DNA of 37,890 bases, taken from an uncultured Collinsella sp. GTDB taxonomy: Bacteria > Actinomycetota > Coriobacteriia > Coriobacteriales > Coriobacteriaceae. Of this stretch, positions 17,040-24,310 are shown piece after piece. The notes beneath the pieces were generated by a model. It searched no databases. It saw only the letters and a program-made list of their open reading frames with translations, and was not told where the DNA came from. Position numbers and translations under genes: made by a program. The stretch lies in the NCBI GenBank assembly GCA_900549085.1, contig URMO01000015.1, positions 1-37,890 on the forward strand, read 5' to 3'. Each line of letters begins with the position of its first letter. The first letter of the stretch is position 1.

Positions 17040-17761
17040 CTAGACCACCTTCAATCCCATCCGCTCGATGATGTCTGCGGCGATCTCGTCGCCGCCGCGC
17101 GTGTCCTCCGCCTCGGACCCATCGCCCGCACCGCCGTTGACGATGCTCAGGAAGGGCTCCTTGAGCCACTTCCCCTGCGCCATGAGGCGCACCGACTCGC
17201 TCAGGTACACGCGGAACGCCTCCCGCTCGTCCCGCTCGCGCCACCGCGCGACCATGTACCTACAGAAAGGGCGAGCACGCCGCGGCCCGACGTACTCGCC
17301 CAGACAGAGCCATATGTGAGATGGGTCCTCGGCGGCTATCCAAAAAAAGGAGCCAAGATGTCCTTGATGCCGTCGATGCCGTCGATGGCATCCTTGATGT
17401 CGTTCACCCACTTCTTGACGGTGAAGTCGGCCTTGTACTCCTCGAGCGTCTGGCCGTCGAGTGCGGCGAGCAGCTTGTAGCTGATCTCGCCGCCCTGGCG
17501 CAGCACGTCGGGTAGAAGCCCCGCCACCATGTCCACGGCGAGGCCGTTGACCTCGGCGGTGGCGGCTGCCTTCGCGGCCTCGGGGTCGCCCTTCGCCTTG
17601 GCGGTCGCCTTGGCCTTGGCCTTGGCGGAATCGGAGCGGAACTTGGCGTAGGAGGCCTTTGCCTTTGCGCCGAGTTCGCCGTTCATGACGTCCTCTGCCA
17701 CGTCCGCTAACAGGCACATGGCGTTCTGGAACTCGTCGGCGTTAAGGTTGTCCAGCTTCAT
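17040..17761 (-). CDS. Tail assembly chaperone GT fusion made by -1 frameshift
   Basis: Translation from 17761 in the G frame, followed by a -1 slip on the seven T at 17342-17348 (minus strand), continues as WIAAEDPSHIWLCLGEY and ends at 17040. The downstream part adds about 100 residues (REAFRVYLSESVRLMAQGKW, then an acidic end). Long-tailed phages use such G/GT pairs to chaperone the tape measure before tube assembly. The extension has no start codon or ribosome site of its own that makes sense and stops one base before the tape-measure GTG. Confidence 0.85.
17336..17761 (-). CDS. Tail assembly chaperone G
   Basis: The unshifted product has 141 residues and ends LAPFFG directly after the slippery site. 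A helical N-terminus (NADEFQNAMCLLADVAEDVM) is followed by a low-complexity Lys/Ala stretch (KAKAKATAKAKGDPEAAKAA) and a helical C-terminal part (GGEISYKLLAALDGQTLEEYK). Position between the major tail protein and tape measure, plus the slip site, defines it as the G-type chaperone rather than sequence identity. The ATG is at 17761, two bases after the tail protein stop. Confidence 0.85.
   Translation of the reverse strand: MKLDNLNADEFQNAMCLLADVAEDVMNGELGAKAKASYAKFRSDSAKAKAKATAKAKGDPEAAKAAATAEVNGLAVDMVAGLLPDVLRQGGEISYKLLAALDGQTLEEYKADFTVKKWVNDIKDAIDGIDGIKDILAPFFG
17342..17348 (-). promoter_or_regulatory. Programmed -1 ribosomal frameshift site (seven T)
   Basis: On the minus strand cct ttt ttt gga tag places T-TTT-TTT two codons before the G stop. 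A -1 slip gives ttt ttt tgg ata gcc and joins the long downstream frame. Homopolymeric T7 is a permissible XXXYYYZ site and the gene context is the classic one. Confidence 0.85.
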
Positions 17762-17763
17762 GG

Positions 17764-18333
17764 TTAGGCTCCAATCTCCTGTTTGATATACAGCTCGTAG
17801 GGCACGATCTCGGGGTTCTTGATTGAGTAGTGGCCCGTGAACTCGAACGCGAACTGGCCCTTGGCCTTGTTCTGCGTCGTAATCTGCAGGCCGCCCGTGT
17901 TGAGCGCGTTGATGAGGCGGATGGCGATATAGCCGTTGCCGTTCTCGCCCGAGTAATCGCCGATGAGCCAGATGTCGGCGAAGTCGGCCTCCGAGAGCGC
18001 GGAGCGCGGGACGATCTTCCCCTCGGTCTCGTCGGCTGCGGCTGCGAGCTTCTTGCCGAGCGCGGTGTTCAGCGTCACGAAGGTGCCGCTCAGCTTGGCC
18101 TCGATGCTGTCGATGCGCTTGAGCTCCATCGTGTTTGCTGGGCAGTTGTCGATGTCCTCGCCGTAGTCGATGAAGTTGGGCGTGGCAGCGAAGCTGGTTC
18201 CGCCGCTCGTCGCGCCCATCAGCTCGGACTCCGCGACCTCGGCGGTCTTGGGGTTGAAATTCGTGGCGAGAAGGCCCGCGTTGATGACGATCTCCTTGAA
18301 CGTGTTCTCGGGGATGCGCGTGAACTTAGACAT
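17764..18333 (-). CDS. Major tail (tube) protein
   Basis: A 189-residue protein with beta-rich composition, FEFTGHYSI near the end and NTGGLQITTQNKAKGQFAFEF. It lies between the tail terminator and the chaperone pair, which is the invariant place for the tube protein in long-tailed phages. AGGAGG precedes the ATG at 18333. Function follows from size, composition and position; I do not recognise a specific named family. Confidence 0.83.
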   Translation of the reverse strand: MSKFTRIPENTFKEIVINAGLLATNFNPKTAEVAESELMGATSGGTSFAATPNFIDYGEDIDNCPANTMELKRIDSIEAKLSGTFVTLNTALGKKLAAAADETEGKIVPRSALSEADFADIWLIGDYSGENGNGYIAIRLINALNTGGLQITTQNKAKGQFAFEFTGHYSIKNPEIVPYELYIKQEIGA

Positions 18334-18341
18334 ATGACCTC

Positions 18342-18710
18342 CTAGTAGCTGGTCATGTACTCAATGGTCAGGTTGATGATTCGGCGCTTCACGGCGTTGT
18401 CCTCGTCGGCCATGGCGTTGCAGAACGGCTCGCCCTGCATCACCCACATGCCGCCGCCGTCGCACGGCAGCAGCACGCCGGAGAGCCCGAGCGCACGGGC
18501 GACCTCCTCGGCCTTGGCGTTTGGCGCGGCCTCGGACGAGGTCCGGTACCAGAGGTTCACCTCGGAGTTGCACTGCGTGCCGAACGCCGCGGTCGGAAGG
18601 TCGTAGGTGATGTAGGGCATCTTCGCCTCGCCCGGCACAGCCGAGTCGCGGTACACGGGAAGGCCGAAGCCCTCGAGCCACGCCTGTAGCGCAGCCGCCT
18701 TAGTCGCCAT
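18342..18710 (-). CDS. Tail terminator / tail completion protein
   Basis: The 122-residue protein reads MATKAAALQAWLEGFGLPVYRDSAVP, then MPYITYDLP, which is the usual opening of minor capsid/tail-terminator proteins of this size. It also has a C-terminal NLTIEYMTSY strand. Such proteins cap the tail tube and join it to the head. The start at 18710 overlaps the upstream connector gene by 11 bases. Confidence 0.75.
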   Translation of the reverse strand: MATKAAALQAWLEGFGLPVYRDSAVPGEAKMPYITYDLPTAAFGTQCNSEVNLWYRTSSEAAPNAKAEEVARALGLSGVLLPCDGGGMWVMQGEPFCNAMADEDNAVKRRIINLTIEYMTSY

Positions 18711-19053
18711 CCGGCACCTCCCACTCCTCCGCGCTGCACTGGCCGAAGCCGAACGACGCGCAGCGCGGCGCGGCCCCGTCGTCCGTGTTCGACGTGCAGC
18801 GGAATACCTGCCCGTCGAACGCACGTTGGAAGAGGTCGCCGTACCGCAGCGGCTCTCCGGTGGTCACGGTGTAGACGTTCCTCACGCCGTCGTGCTCCGC
18901 GATGCGCGAGGCCGTCGAGCTGTCGCGCACGATCGCCGCCGTGAAGCCGTCGCCGACGGCGAGGACGGTCTTGAATCCGCCCTCGCCGTCAGGCTCGGTC
19001 TTTTCGACGAGCCTCGCGCACGCCACCGCCATGCGCTCGTACAGGCGGCTCAC
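18700..19053 (-). CDS. Head-closure / stopper-type protein
   Basis: A 117-residue protein starts with GTG at 19053 behind GGAGA, overlapping the previous stop (GTGA). It opens with VSRLYERMAVACARLVEKT and has GEPLRYGDLFQRAFDGQVFRC, a beta-hairpin pattern. It has four cysteines, which is high for such a protein. Position between the connector and tail terminator suggests the stopper that seals DNA in the head. The family assignment is positional. Confidence 0.65.
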   Translation of the reverse strand: MSRLYERMAVACARLVEKTEPDGEGGFKTVLAVGDGFTAAIVRDSSTASRIAEHDGVRNVYTVTTGEPLRYGDLFQRAFDGQVFRCTSNTDDGAAPRCASFGFGQCSAEEWEVPDGD

Positions 19054-19466
19054 AGCTTTCTCCAAGGGTCGAGACGCGCCTTGAACTGCTGTCGCCACGT
19101 GATGGGCGAGCCGTCGCCGCCGACGCGCGTGTAGCTGTAGCCGCCGAAGCTCTCGGATGCATACGGGCTGTCCAGCTCCTTGACGTGCTCGGTCTGCCAC
19201 GCTGCGATCTCGTCAGCGAGGTCGACCACCGCCTGCGGGATGGCGAGCGCCCAGACGGTGCCGACGAACTCCTCGTCCGTGAGTCCGTTGTAGGGCCACG
19301 CATGCAGCCCGTCGTTGAAGGTCGAGCCCGTGATGCGGACGTACTGGCCCTCCTTGAGGCCGAGCGCCGCGGGCGGCACGAGGCTACCGCCCTCGATGCG
19401 GACGCGCCCCGTGCGCTTGTCGGCGACGAACCAGTTGCGCAGCGACAGAAGCACCTGCTCGAGCAT
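19050..19466 (-). CDS. Head-tail connector (adaptor) protein
   Basis: The 138-residue protein has an N-terminal helical segment (MLEQVLLSLRNWFVADKR), a beta-containing middle (EGQYVRITGSTFNDGLHAW) and a C-terminal helix ending ITWRQQFKARLDPWRKL. It follows the coat protein directly, where gp6-like adaptors bound to the portal are encoded. Eight bases separate it from the coat gene. Confidence 0.72.
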   Translation of the reverse strand: MLEQVLLSLRNWFVADKRTGRVRIEGGSLVPPAALGLKEGQYVRITGSTFNDGLHAWPYNGLTDEEFVGTVWALAIPQAVVDLADEIAAWQTEHVKELDSPYASESFGGYSYTRVGGDGSPITWRQQFKARLDPWRKL

Positions 19467-19474
19467 CTCTGCGC

Positions 19475-20356
19475 CTATCGCTTATCGGTGATGACGGCGG
19501 CGAGCTCGGGGCTGAGGGTCTTGACGCCGCAGAGCATGTCGATGGAGACGACGTCGGTCTTGGTCTTATGGTCGTAGTCCTGCACGACGCGAAGGCCGAA
19601 GCCGTCATAGGAGGTGGAGTACGCCTTGGGTGCGCCAAGCGGCATCTCGAGCTGGCGGGTCACGAGCGCGAAGGCGTTCTTGTGGAACGCGATTGAGGGC
19701 GTGTAGTTGGCCGTCTCGGCGGTCGTCTTCTGAACGTTCTGGTCGCAGTAGAAGTCGAGGCCGTACTTGCGACCCAGCGATGCCTCCTTGAGGGCGGTTC
19801 CGTTGTCACCGACGGCAGAGGCGTTGGTGAACGCCTCGGTGTTGAGCAGGTCAGCCTCGGCCTGGGAGCCGTAAACGAAGCGGCGCTCCGTGGAGGGCGC
19901 CTTGGCGTCCACGAGGAACTTGCGGGCGGCGATGATGTCGGAGACGGCGATGGCGCCCTTGGTGTGGTCGACGCGGTTCGTGACGTCCTTCTCGAGCGAG
20001 AGCAGGTAGCCGTCGATCTTGTCGGCGAAGGCCTGCATGGCCGGGACGATGAACTGCGCGGAGAAGTCGACGATGCCCATCGTCAGCTCCTTGGACGTGA
20101 CGGCGAACGTCACGTCGAGCAGCTTGTCCATCTTGACGGGAACCTTGCCCTCCGTGGCGTCCTGCACCTCGACCTCGGTAGTGAACTCCTTGGCCTCGAA
20201 GGTAGCGGGCTTGCGGATGGTGATGGTGTCGCCCACGCCGGCGACGAACTCGGAGGAGTAGTCGCGGTGGACGAGGTTGGCCATGACGGCGTTGGTGCGC
20301 AGGACGTCCAGCGCCTCGTTGGCGATGATGTTGGGTGTAAGAGTGGTGTTCGACAT
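19475..20356 (-). CDS. Major capsid protein, P22 coat-like
   Basis: The 293-residue protein begins MSNTTLTPNIIANEALDVLRTNAVMANLVHRDY and contains GDTITIRKPATFEAKEF, IDGYLLSLEKD and a C-terminal VVQDYDHKTKTDVVSIDMLCGV segment. The opening and the TITIRKP strand are typical of the P22-type coat family (HK97 fold). It is short for the family because the extra insertion domain of P22 itself seems reduced. It lies directly after a scaffold-like gene, as expected for capsid assembly. Confidence 0.85.
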   Translation of the reverse strand: MSNTTLTPNIIANEALDVLRTNAVMANLVHRDYSSEFVAGVGDTITIRKPATFEAKEFTTEVEVQDATEGKVPVKMDKLLDVTFAVTSKELTMGIVDFSAQFIVPAMQAFADKIDGYLLSLEKDVTNRVDHTKGAIAVSDIIAARKFLVDAKAPSTERRFVYGSQAEADLLNTEAFTNASAVGDNGTALKEASLGRKYGLDFYCDQNVQKTTAETANYTPSIAFHKNAFALVTRQLEMPLGAPKAYSTSYDGFGLRVVQDYDHKTKTDVVSIDMLCGVKTLSPELAAVITDKR

Positions 20357-20365
20357 AGATACCCC

Positions 20366-20929
20366 TTAGCCTCTCTGCGCCGCCTTGTACTTCATGTACT
20401 CGGCGGTGCTCATTTCGTTGATGTCCTTGCCGCCCTCGCCCTTGGGGGCGTGGGCCACGTCGGCACCCTTTACGGTCGTGGTTGCGATGAAGTCGGCCCA
20501 GTCGGCCTTGATGCCCTCGGTCAGCTTGTCCGCGTCCTCGATAGCGCCGTCCTTGACGGTCACGCCCTCGAGGTCGGAAACCTTGAGAACGGTCTCAATG
20601 CGCTTGGGGTCGACGCCCGCCGACTTGAGCAGCTCTCGGTACAGGCCGCGCTTCTCGGCTGCGGCCTTCTCGCCCTCGACCTTGGCCTTGTAGTCCTCTA
20701 GGTTCTTGACGGCGGCCTTGTACTTTTCCTCGTACTCGTCCGCGCCCTCGCCCTTGGCCTTGAGTGCGTCCAGCTCCTTCTTGTAGCCGTCCGCCTTGTC
20801 CGCGGCCTCCTTGAACTCGTCGCGCTGCGCCTTGAGCGCGTTCACGCTCTCGGCATGCTCGTCGATGATCTGGTCGATCTTCTCGTCCTCGATGCCCATT
20901 GCCTTGAGCATCTTTCGCGTAAGTGCCAA
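20366..20929 (-). CDS. Capsid scaffolding protein
   Basis: The 187-residue protein starts at a TTG (20929) behind GGGAGA; an upstream ATG in the same frame has no ribosome site and codes for unlikely Arg-rich sequence. It is highly charged and helical (EEKYKAAVKNLEDYKAKVEGEKAAAEKR), forming a long coiled coil, with C-terminal STAEYMKYKAAQRG that likely docks on the coat protein. Scaffold proteins direct shell assembly and then leave. It precedes the coat gene by 9 bases. Confidence 0.85.
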   Translation of the reverse strand: MALTRKMLKAMGIEDEKIDQIIDEHAESVNALKAQRDEFKEAADKADGYKKELDALKAKGEGADEYEEKYKAAVKNLEDYKAKVEGEKAAAEKRGLYRELLKSAGVDPKRIETVLKVSDLEGVTVKDGAIEDADKLTEGIKADWADFIATTTVKGADVAHAPKGEGGKDINEMSTAEYMKYKAAQRG

Positions 20930-21037
20930 CAGAATCTCCCTTGCTTCGGAATGGACGGGTTCCCACCTATTGCCTCGGCGGGCCCGCGCCGCAATACCTC
21001 GCGGCAAGGGTGAGTATCCAAACGGAGTAACGCGGCC

Positions 21038-21460
21038 CTATGCGCCGCCCCTCAGGTGCTTCTCGAGAATCGCCCGGTACGTGTCTCCGTGGCCCGTCGC
21101 CGCCTTGCGCAGGAAGTGCTTGCCCTTCATGCGGGAGGTCCCCTCCTCGACGTACGGCGCATACTCGACGTTGGTTCCGATGAAGCAGTCGTAGCCTTTG
21201 AGTAGGTGCGTGACGGAGTTGCGCAACCTGCCCGTGTCGACCGGGCACGTCGCCTTGGCGTAACCCTCCGCGACGAGGCCTATCTCCTCTAGGCCCGTTT
21301 TATAGGCGCGCAGGAGGGCCTTCTCGACCTGCTCGATGTTGTTCTGCCGTATCTCGATGCACTCGGCGGTATCCAGCTTCGCGGCGTTCACGATCTCCTC
21401 GGTGATGAGGGTGCCGTGCCGGCCGTGGTCGCCGACGCCGCCGACGAGCCCGTAAGCCAT
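21038..21460 (-). CDS. HK97 gp10-like head-tail joining protein
   Basis: The 140-residue protein has the family core CPVDTGRLRNSVTH, then YAPYVEEGTSRMKGKHFLRKA and a helical end. The family completes the neck or tail. Here the gene lies before the scaffold and coat genes, whereas it normally follows the coat and adaptor. It overlaps the upstream small gene by one base (TGATG). A 108-base gap separates it from the scaffold start and holds nothing I can identify. Confidence 0.85.
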   Translation of the reverse strand: MAYGLVGGVGDHGRHGTLITEEIVNAAKLDTAECIEIRQNNIEQVEKALLRAYKTGLEEIGLVAEGYAKATCPVDTGRLRNSVTHLLKGYDCFIGTNVEYAPYVEEGTSRMKGKHFLRKAATGHGDTYRAILEKHLRGGA

Positions 21461-21681
21461 CAGTCGAGCACCTCGCAGCCGTAGCCAACGCGCCCGTCGA
21501 CGTCCGCCTCGATGGCCTCGATGGCCTGCATCGGAACGCCCTCGCACCCGAGTGTGCATCCGTCGTCGGGCTCGACCTCGTCGCCGCGCTGCGTGCAGAT
21601 GTAGGTGTCCGGGAACGTGAAGCCGAAACCCAGCTTTACGGCGCAGTCGCCGCAGTTCGCACAAGTGAATAGCTCTTTCAT
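21460..21681 (-). CDS. Small cysteine-rich protein of the head cluster
   Basis: A 73-residue acidic protein has CANCGDC, a lone Cys in YICTQRGD and CTLGCEG, giving six or more cysteines that could form a zinc ribbon. I do not recognise the family. It is the first gene after the terminator at 21733-21757, with GGGGCAGG-type sequence before its ATG at 21681, and is coupled to the gp10-like gene. Confidence 0.65.
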   Translation of the reverse strand: MKELFTCANCGDCAVKLGFGFTFPDTYICTQRGDEVEPDDGCTLGCEGVPMQAIEAIEADVDGRVGYGCEVLD

Positions 21682-21732
21682 GCCTGCCCCAATCTCTCTG
21701 CGGGCAGTGTCGCGGCACGGTCACGCGGCATG

Positions 21733-21757
21733 AAAAAAGCCCCGCCGTGGCGGGGCT
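21733..21757 (-). terminator. Rho-independent terminator after the toxin/immunity pair
   Basis: On the minus strand an 8-9 bp stem (agccccgcc with ggcggggct) is followed by six T. It ends transcription just past the 88-aa gene and separates the toxin/immunity cassette from the downstream head genes. Confidence 0.88.
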
Positions 21758-21766
21758 GGCTGTGGT

Positions 21767-22033
21767 CTATTTGACTTTTATCTCGTTGGCCTTGTCCATC
21801 TCAAGCTCGATAGCAGATGGACTCTCGCCTCTGAGGAAAAATGGAATCGGGAAGAAGTCAATCCTCCCCGTTTCCTTGTCGATGGCATATGGAGTGTCGC
21901 CCGGGGCCATCTTTCCATCGAAACCGAACCCGACGAACCAATGGTATTTGCCCTCGTATGCGCACACCGGGCCGTATCCGTCTACGGCCTCCTCTTCAAG
22001 AATCGGCTTTATGGCCTCTTCCAATGTGAGCAT
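21767..22033 (-). CDS. Probable immunity protein for the MuF-linked toxin
   Basis: An 88-residue acidic protein: LTLEEAIKPILEEE helix, then YGPVCAYEGKYHWFVGFGF strands, DTPYAIDKETGRIDFF and a charged end. The YAIDKETG(K/R)I turn resembles Imm35/YrhB-type immunity proteins, recalled from memory and not searched. It starts two bases after the stop of the toxin-bearing MuF gene and is closed by its own terminator, the usual arrangement of a polymorphic toxin and its antidote. Its base composition, like the toxin domain, is less GC-rich than nearby head genes. Confidence 0.65.
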   Translation of the reverse strand: MLTLEEAIKPILEEEAVDGYGPVCAYEGKYHWFVGFGFDGKMAPGDTPYAIDKETGRIDFFPIPFFLRGESPSAIELEMDKANEIKVK

Positions 22034-22034
22034 G

Positions 22035-23768
22035 TCAACCTCTTGTCGTCAGGCACTCGTCGATAAGATCGCCAAACTCGGCGTCGTCAACTCGCGCGAA
22101 CTCCGTCTCCTCGGCCTTGATTATACCAAAATACCAGCTCACGTCCTCATCGCCGCTCTGTGGGTCTATGAACTTGATAGCGTTTCCCGTCTTTTCCGCA
22201 ACGAAAACGTGTCGGCCGCGCTTGCCGCAAGGCCCCTGGTCCCAGGCAACGGAGACCTCGGCCCTCGCGTCCCCGTTTATCGCAAGGAGGAATGACGTTA
22301 TTTCTTTCTCCGGCTTATCGCCGCCACGTTTCCATGTGACCCCCGGAAACACCTTTTTGTACGACTCGGCGCGCGCGAAGGGGTCATATGCCGATATTTT
22401 CCCCCACTTGTTCATCTTAACCGGCTTCGCAACGACGTCGAGCCCACGCCGTCTCGCCTCATACGCCGGAACGCACCTTTGGCAGTTGTACGAGTACCTG
22501 CCGTCTTTGTCCTTCTTTGTCTTAAAGTTCGGGTTTACCTTGGCAAGGTCGGAGCCTGCGGAATGCTCGCCCTTGATCTCCTTGAAAACGCGCCGGCCGT
22601 TGACAATGGGCGTCGAACCGGGCGCAAGCACCGTGTCGAGCACCTTCTGCTGGTCGCCTGCGCTCATCTTGCGGAACGAGCCGGACGGTATGCCGTAGTC
22701 CTCGAGCTGCCGCGAGAGCCGCTTGCGCGCCTCGGTCTTGGATACGCCCGCCACGTCCAGCTTGCGCTTGGTGCCGGGCATGAACTCTGAGATGGTGCGG
22801 TTCGCGGGCTTGGTGCCGTTGACGGCGGGCTTGCCCGCCTTCCATTCCTCGTAGGTCATGCCCTCGGGCAGGCGGCTGAAACGCTCGCCGTCGAGCACGT
22901 CAAGCCCGTCGCAGCACGCCACCAGTGTGCATCGGCAGTTGCACGTCTCGGCATACGGCGCCTCGGGGTCGCCCGGGTAGCGACACCCGTTGCTGAACTT
23001 CTCGCCGACCTCGACCTTCTCGCGGTCAATCTTCCTGTGGCTCGAGCGCGTGCGCAGGTCGAGCGTCGCCACCCATTCCTGCTGCACCTTGATACCGAGC
23101 CCCTTGGCCCTCTTGTAGCTGTCGACGCGCCCGGCGTTCTCCGCCGCCGTCGTCGAGGTCCGCGCCAAGCGCACCGCCGCCGCGCGGTTGGACCCCGCCA
23201 CGTCCTGGATGCGCTTCGCGATCTTGGGTATCGACTCGCCGAGCAGCACGCCCTGCGTGATCTGGTTGGCTATGAGCCGGCGGTTCCACGCCACGTCCTT
23301 GGCGACGTTGACGGACGGCTTTGGCAGATAGCTGTCGTGGTCGGTGAGCAGCCTCTGGACGGTTGACGCGTCCTGTAGTGCGTAGGCCGTGTCAACGCCC
23401 ACGGCGCTCTCGACCTGCCACGTGCCGTAGTTGTAGTTCTCGGCGTAGACCTCTGGCAGCCTGCCTTCGATGGCGGCGGCTGCGACGACGTTCGCATGCG
23501 TCATGGCCTCGGCGCACTGCTTGAGCACGATTCGGTAGCGCCTGCCAGCCGCTATCTTCCTGCTTCGCCAAGACCCGTATTGCGCCTTGGTGATCTCGCC
23601 GGCCCCGAGACGCTCGCGCATCTTCTCGTCGTCGGCCTCGAACTGCGCCAGATAGCGCTTGAGGATGGCGTAGGCCGTCTTGCTCGCCTCGCCGTACACT
23701 CCCGCCACCTCGCGCTCGAACGCCCGAATCTCGGCGTCTGAGAACTCATGAGCGCTATCCTTCGCCAT
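22035..23768 (-). CDS. MuF minor head protein fused to a papain-like (Tox-PL-type) toxin domain
   Basis: The 577-residue protein has an N-terminal helical region, then a Phage_Mu_F domain (about residues 165-285: RLARTSTTAAENAGRV, W232, LDLRTRSSHRKID, YPGDPEAPYAETCNCRC). A linker with SKTEARKRLSRQLEDYG follows. The C-terminal domain (about 420-577) shows NCQRC (Cys429), GRHVFVAE (His520) and IKFIDPQSG (Asp535), the expected Cys-His-Asp order of papain-fold glutamine-deamidase toxins. MuF proteins are carried in the virion, so the toxin may be delivered with phage DNA. GGAGG precedes the ATG. The next gene is the probable immunity partner. Confidence 0.85.
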   Translation of the reverse strand: MAKDSAHEFSDAEIRAFEREVAGVYGEASKTAYAILKRYLAQFEADDEKMRERLGAGEITKAQYGSWRSRKIAAGRRYRIVLKQCAEAMTHANVVAAAAIEGRLPEVYAENYNYGTWQVESAVGVDTAYALQDASTVQRLLTDHDSYLPKPSVNVAKDVAWNRRLIANQITQGVLLGESIPKIAKRIQDVAGSNRAAAVRLARTSTTAAENAGRVDSYKRAKGLGIKVQQEWVATLDLRTRSSHRKIDREKVEVGEKFSNGCRYPGDPEAPYAETCNCRCTLVACCDGLDVLDGERFSRLPEGMTYEEWKAGKPAVNGTKPANRTISEFMPGTKRKLDVAGVSKTEARKRLSRQLEDYGIPSGSFRKMSAGDQQKVLDTVLAPGSTPIVNGRRVFKEIKGEHSAGSDLAKVNPNFKTKKDKDGRYSYNCQRCVPAYEARRRGLDVVAKPVKMNKWGKISAYDPFARAESYKKVFPGVTWKRGGDKPEKEITSFLLAINGDARAEVSVAWDQGPCGKRGRHVFVAEKTGNAIKFIDPQSGDEDVSWYFGIIKAEETEFARVDDAEFGDLIDECLTTRG

Positions 23769-23814
23769 GCGCCGCCTCCAATCGTCGGCACGAATGGTCG
23801 CCCGCGCATAACGG

Positions 23815-23844
23815 AAAAGGGCCCCGACCGAAGCCGGGGCCCTT
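23815..23844 (-). terminator. Rho-independent terminator between the fibre/DGR module and the MuF gene
   Basis: A 9-bp stem (aagggcccc with ggggccctt) with a 10-base loop is followed by four T on the minus strand. It lies just after the XkdX-like stop and 47 bases before the MuF ATG, isolating the DGR/fibre transcript. Confidence 0.85.
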
Positions 23845-23846
23845 CC

Positions 23847-23957
23847 CTACTCGCCGTCTGCCTCTAGCATCTGGCGTACCTCGTCGCGCCAGCGCTCGGG
23901 AACGCTCTCGAGCGTGCGCTTGCCGCTTTTCACGGCGCGGTAGTAGATCTTCGCCAA
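23847..23957 (-). CDS. XkdX-like 36-residue phage protein
   Basis: A TTG-started frame behind a perfect GGAGGTGA encodes LAKIYYRAVKSGKRTLESVP then ERWRDEV and an acidic end. Very short proteins with KIYY..(V/I)KxGxxT(L/I)xxVPxxxRxxV are the XkdX type seen beside tail-fibre genes in Gram-positive phages. It begins one base after the preceding stop. Its role is unknown. Confidence 0.75.
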   Translation of the reverse strand: MAKIYYRAVKSGKRTLESVPERWRDEVRQMLEADGE

Positions 23958-23958
23958 G

Positions 23959-24300
23959 TTACTCACCTCCAACGATGTCGCCGAGCTCGAGAAGGGCCGC
24001 TTGCGAGTCGGCGACCTGCTGCTGGAGCGATGCGATCTGCTCCTCCATGCTCATGCCGTCCGCCTCGTGTGCCGTCCAGACGGTGTCAAAGTCGGCCTTT
24101 GCACCATCGACCATCAGCTCGCCCGTCGGGTCGGTGAAGTGCAGCTCCTCGTAGGTGAACACCTTCACCTTGACGGAACCGCCCTCGCCTCCCTGCTCCT
24201 CGCGCTCGCCCTCGGCGATGCCGCGGCGCAGCCAGACGTCGGTCCCCGCGATCTCGACCGTCTCGGGCCTCTCGCCCGTTCGCTCCGACTTCACAACCAT
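23959..24300 (-). CDS. Hypothetical protein of the tail-fibre module
   Basis: A 113-residue protein has basic/acidic N-terminal sequence, then KVKVFTYEELHFTDPTGELMVDG and a C-terminal coiled-coil helix (MEEQIASLQQQVADSQAALL). It sits where XkdW-like proteins precede XkdX, and the composition fits a fibre accessory. AGGAGG lies 7 bases upstream; that site overlaps the end of the reverse transcriptase gene (stop at 24311), so the two are likely coupled. It does not look like the DGR helper Avd. Confidence 0.6.
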   Translation of the reverse strand: MVVKSERTGERPETVEIAGTDVWLRRGIAEGEREEQGGEGGSVKVKVFTYEELHFTDPTGELMVDGAKADFDTVWTAHEADGMSMEEQIASLQQQVADSQAALLELGDIVGGE

Positions 24301-24310
24301 ATTTTTCCTC

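Noticed and set aside
23959..24300. 113-aa gene considered as the missing Avd
   Set aside because: Avd is a basic four-helix protein. This one is acidic, has a beta-prone middle and a C-terminal coiled coil, and pairs with an XkdX-like gene as in ordinary fibre modules.
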